NCBI GenBank assembly: GCA_947451565.1
Contig: CANFZT010000002.1
Span: 1 to 58,315 of the forward strand
DNA from: Comamonadaceae bacterium
Lineage (GTDB): Bacteria; Pseudomonadota; Gammaproteobacteria; Burkholderiales; Burkholderiaceae_C
Direction of reading: 5' to 3'
DNA: 58,315 bases
Of the stretch, positions 57,816 through 58,315 are shown piece after piece. Numbering within the stretch: the first letter of the stretch is position 1; the number at the start of each line of letters is the position of its first letter. Position numbers and translations under genes: made by a program. The notes under the pieces were generated by a model that was given only the letters and a program-made list of their open reading frames with translations, was not told the DNA's origin and did not search any database.

Positions 57816-58255
57816 GGTGTCTCTGTGTGTTGTGTGTGTGAATGAACGAAGCGTTGTGCAACTTCATACGCGATCATGCCAAAAATCATCGCCAATACGA
57901 ACACAAGGGCTTTGTCTTGACCCGCTGCCATGCTGACCAATGCTGGCCCTGGGCAAAAACCAGCCAAGCCCCAGCCTGCGCCAAACATCAAATTTCCCCA
58001 AATCAAGCGCTTGTCGATGTGAGTTGATTGAGGCAAGTGCAAAGCACCGCCAAAAAAATTGGTGGTTCGCTTTTTAGCCAATGCAAAAGCGAAGAAACCA
58101 ACGGCAATCGCGCCACCCATCACAAATGCCAAGGAGGGATCCCACTCACCCAAGAGATCAAGAAACCCCAACACCTTGCCTGGGTCGGTCATCCCCGAGA
58201 GCATCAAGCCCAAACCAAACAACAAACCGACGACGAATTCACTGATGCGTTGCAT
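57812..58255 (-). CDS. YeeE/YedE (DUF6691-type) membrane protein, putative sulfur transport
   Basis: VGLLFGLGLMLSGMTDPGKVLGFLDLLGEWDPSLAFVMGGA, LMFGAGWGLAGFCPGPALV. Confidence 0.9.
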   Translation of the reverse strand: MQRISEFVVGLLFGLGLMLSGMTDPGKVLGFLDLLGEWDPSLAFVMGGAIAVGFFAFALAKKRTTNFFGGALHLPQSTHIDKRLIWGNLMFGAGWGLAGFCPGPALVSMAAGQDKALVFVLAMIFGMIAYEVAQRFVHSHTQHTETP

Positions 58256-58264
58256 GATGGCTCC

Positions 58265-58315
58265 TTAGAGAATGTGCTTGATCACAAACACAGTGGCAAA
58301 CCCCGCCGCCATGAA
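58265..58315 (-). CDS. C-terminus of an adjacent YeeE/YedE-type protein (truncated by window)
   Basis: Reverse strand reads FMAAGFATVFVIKHIL-stop, 9 bp upstream of the next gene. Confidence 0.6.
   Translation of the reverse strand, partial: FMAAGFATVFVIKHIL

Noticed and set aside
57818-57842. TG-rich run near the DLH/YeeE junction (possible phase-variable repeat)
   Set aside because: Short, interrupted, and within coding overlap; no evidence of variability.
1-58315. CRISPR arrays, tRNA/rRNA genes, transposases, integrases
   Set aside because: None recognised on either strand by reading; a dedicated scan was not possible.

Overview
The window is a beta-proteobacterial chromosome segment, Comamonadaceae-like by gene order and protein style; this is inference, as no search was run. 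About 1-14.7 kb is housekeeping: dusB-fis-purH, a ParDE-like toxin-antitoxin pair, a DEAD-box helicase, hemL, thiD/rubredoxin, photolyase, yqgE-ruvX-pyrR-pyrB-pyrC' and plsC. About 14.7-58.3 kb is almost entirely sulfur metabolism. It holds a flavocytochrome-c-type sulfide dehydrogenase pair with soxYZ, an orphan sulfate-binding protein, an extended ssu operon (ssuE, two ssuA, D, C, B, F), two DszA/NtaA-type flavin monooxygenases and a CysB-like LysR regulator. It also holds three TauD/AtsK-type dioxygenases, an ABC transporter plus sulfatase cluster, a TonB-dependent receptor with its own tonB-exbB-exbD, and metY. Next comes an operon of rhodanese, cysK, cysE, an XRE regulator, a family 2A encapsulin (SrpI-like shell) and a cysteine desulfurase with a long disordered N-terminal domain (the encapsulin cargo), followed by a sulfate ABC transporter operon. 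The main observations are: (1) the encapsulin/cysteine desulfurase nanocompartment operon; (2) a 33-bp promoter element, 28/33 identical, in front of both that operon and the sulfate transporter operon; (3) extreme Cys/Met depletion of the sulfur-acquisition proteins, several with no sulfur residue except the start Met; (4) a ParDE promoter whose -10 sits inside a perfect 13-bp inverted repeat; (5) unannotated small membrane or secreted ORFs beside sulfur-acquisition genes; (6) a perfect 13-bp inverted repeat that swallows a start codon. No tRNA, rRNA, CRISPR array or IS element was recognised.
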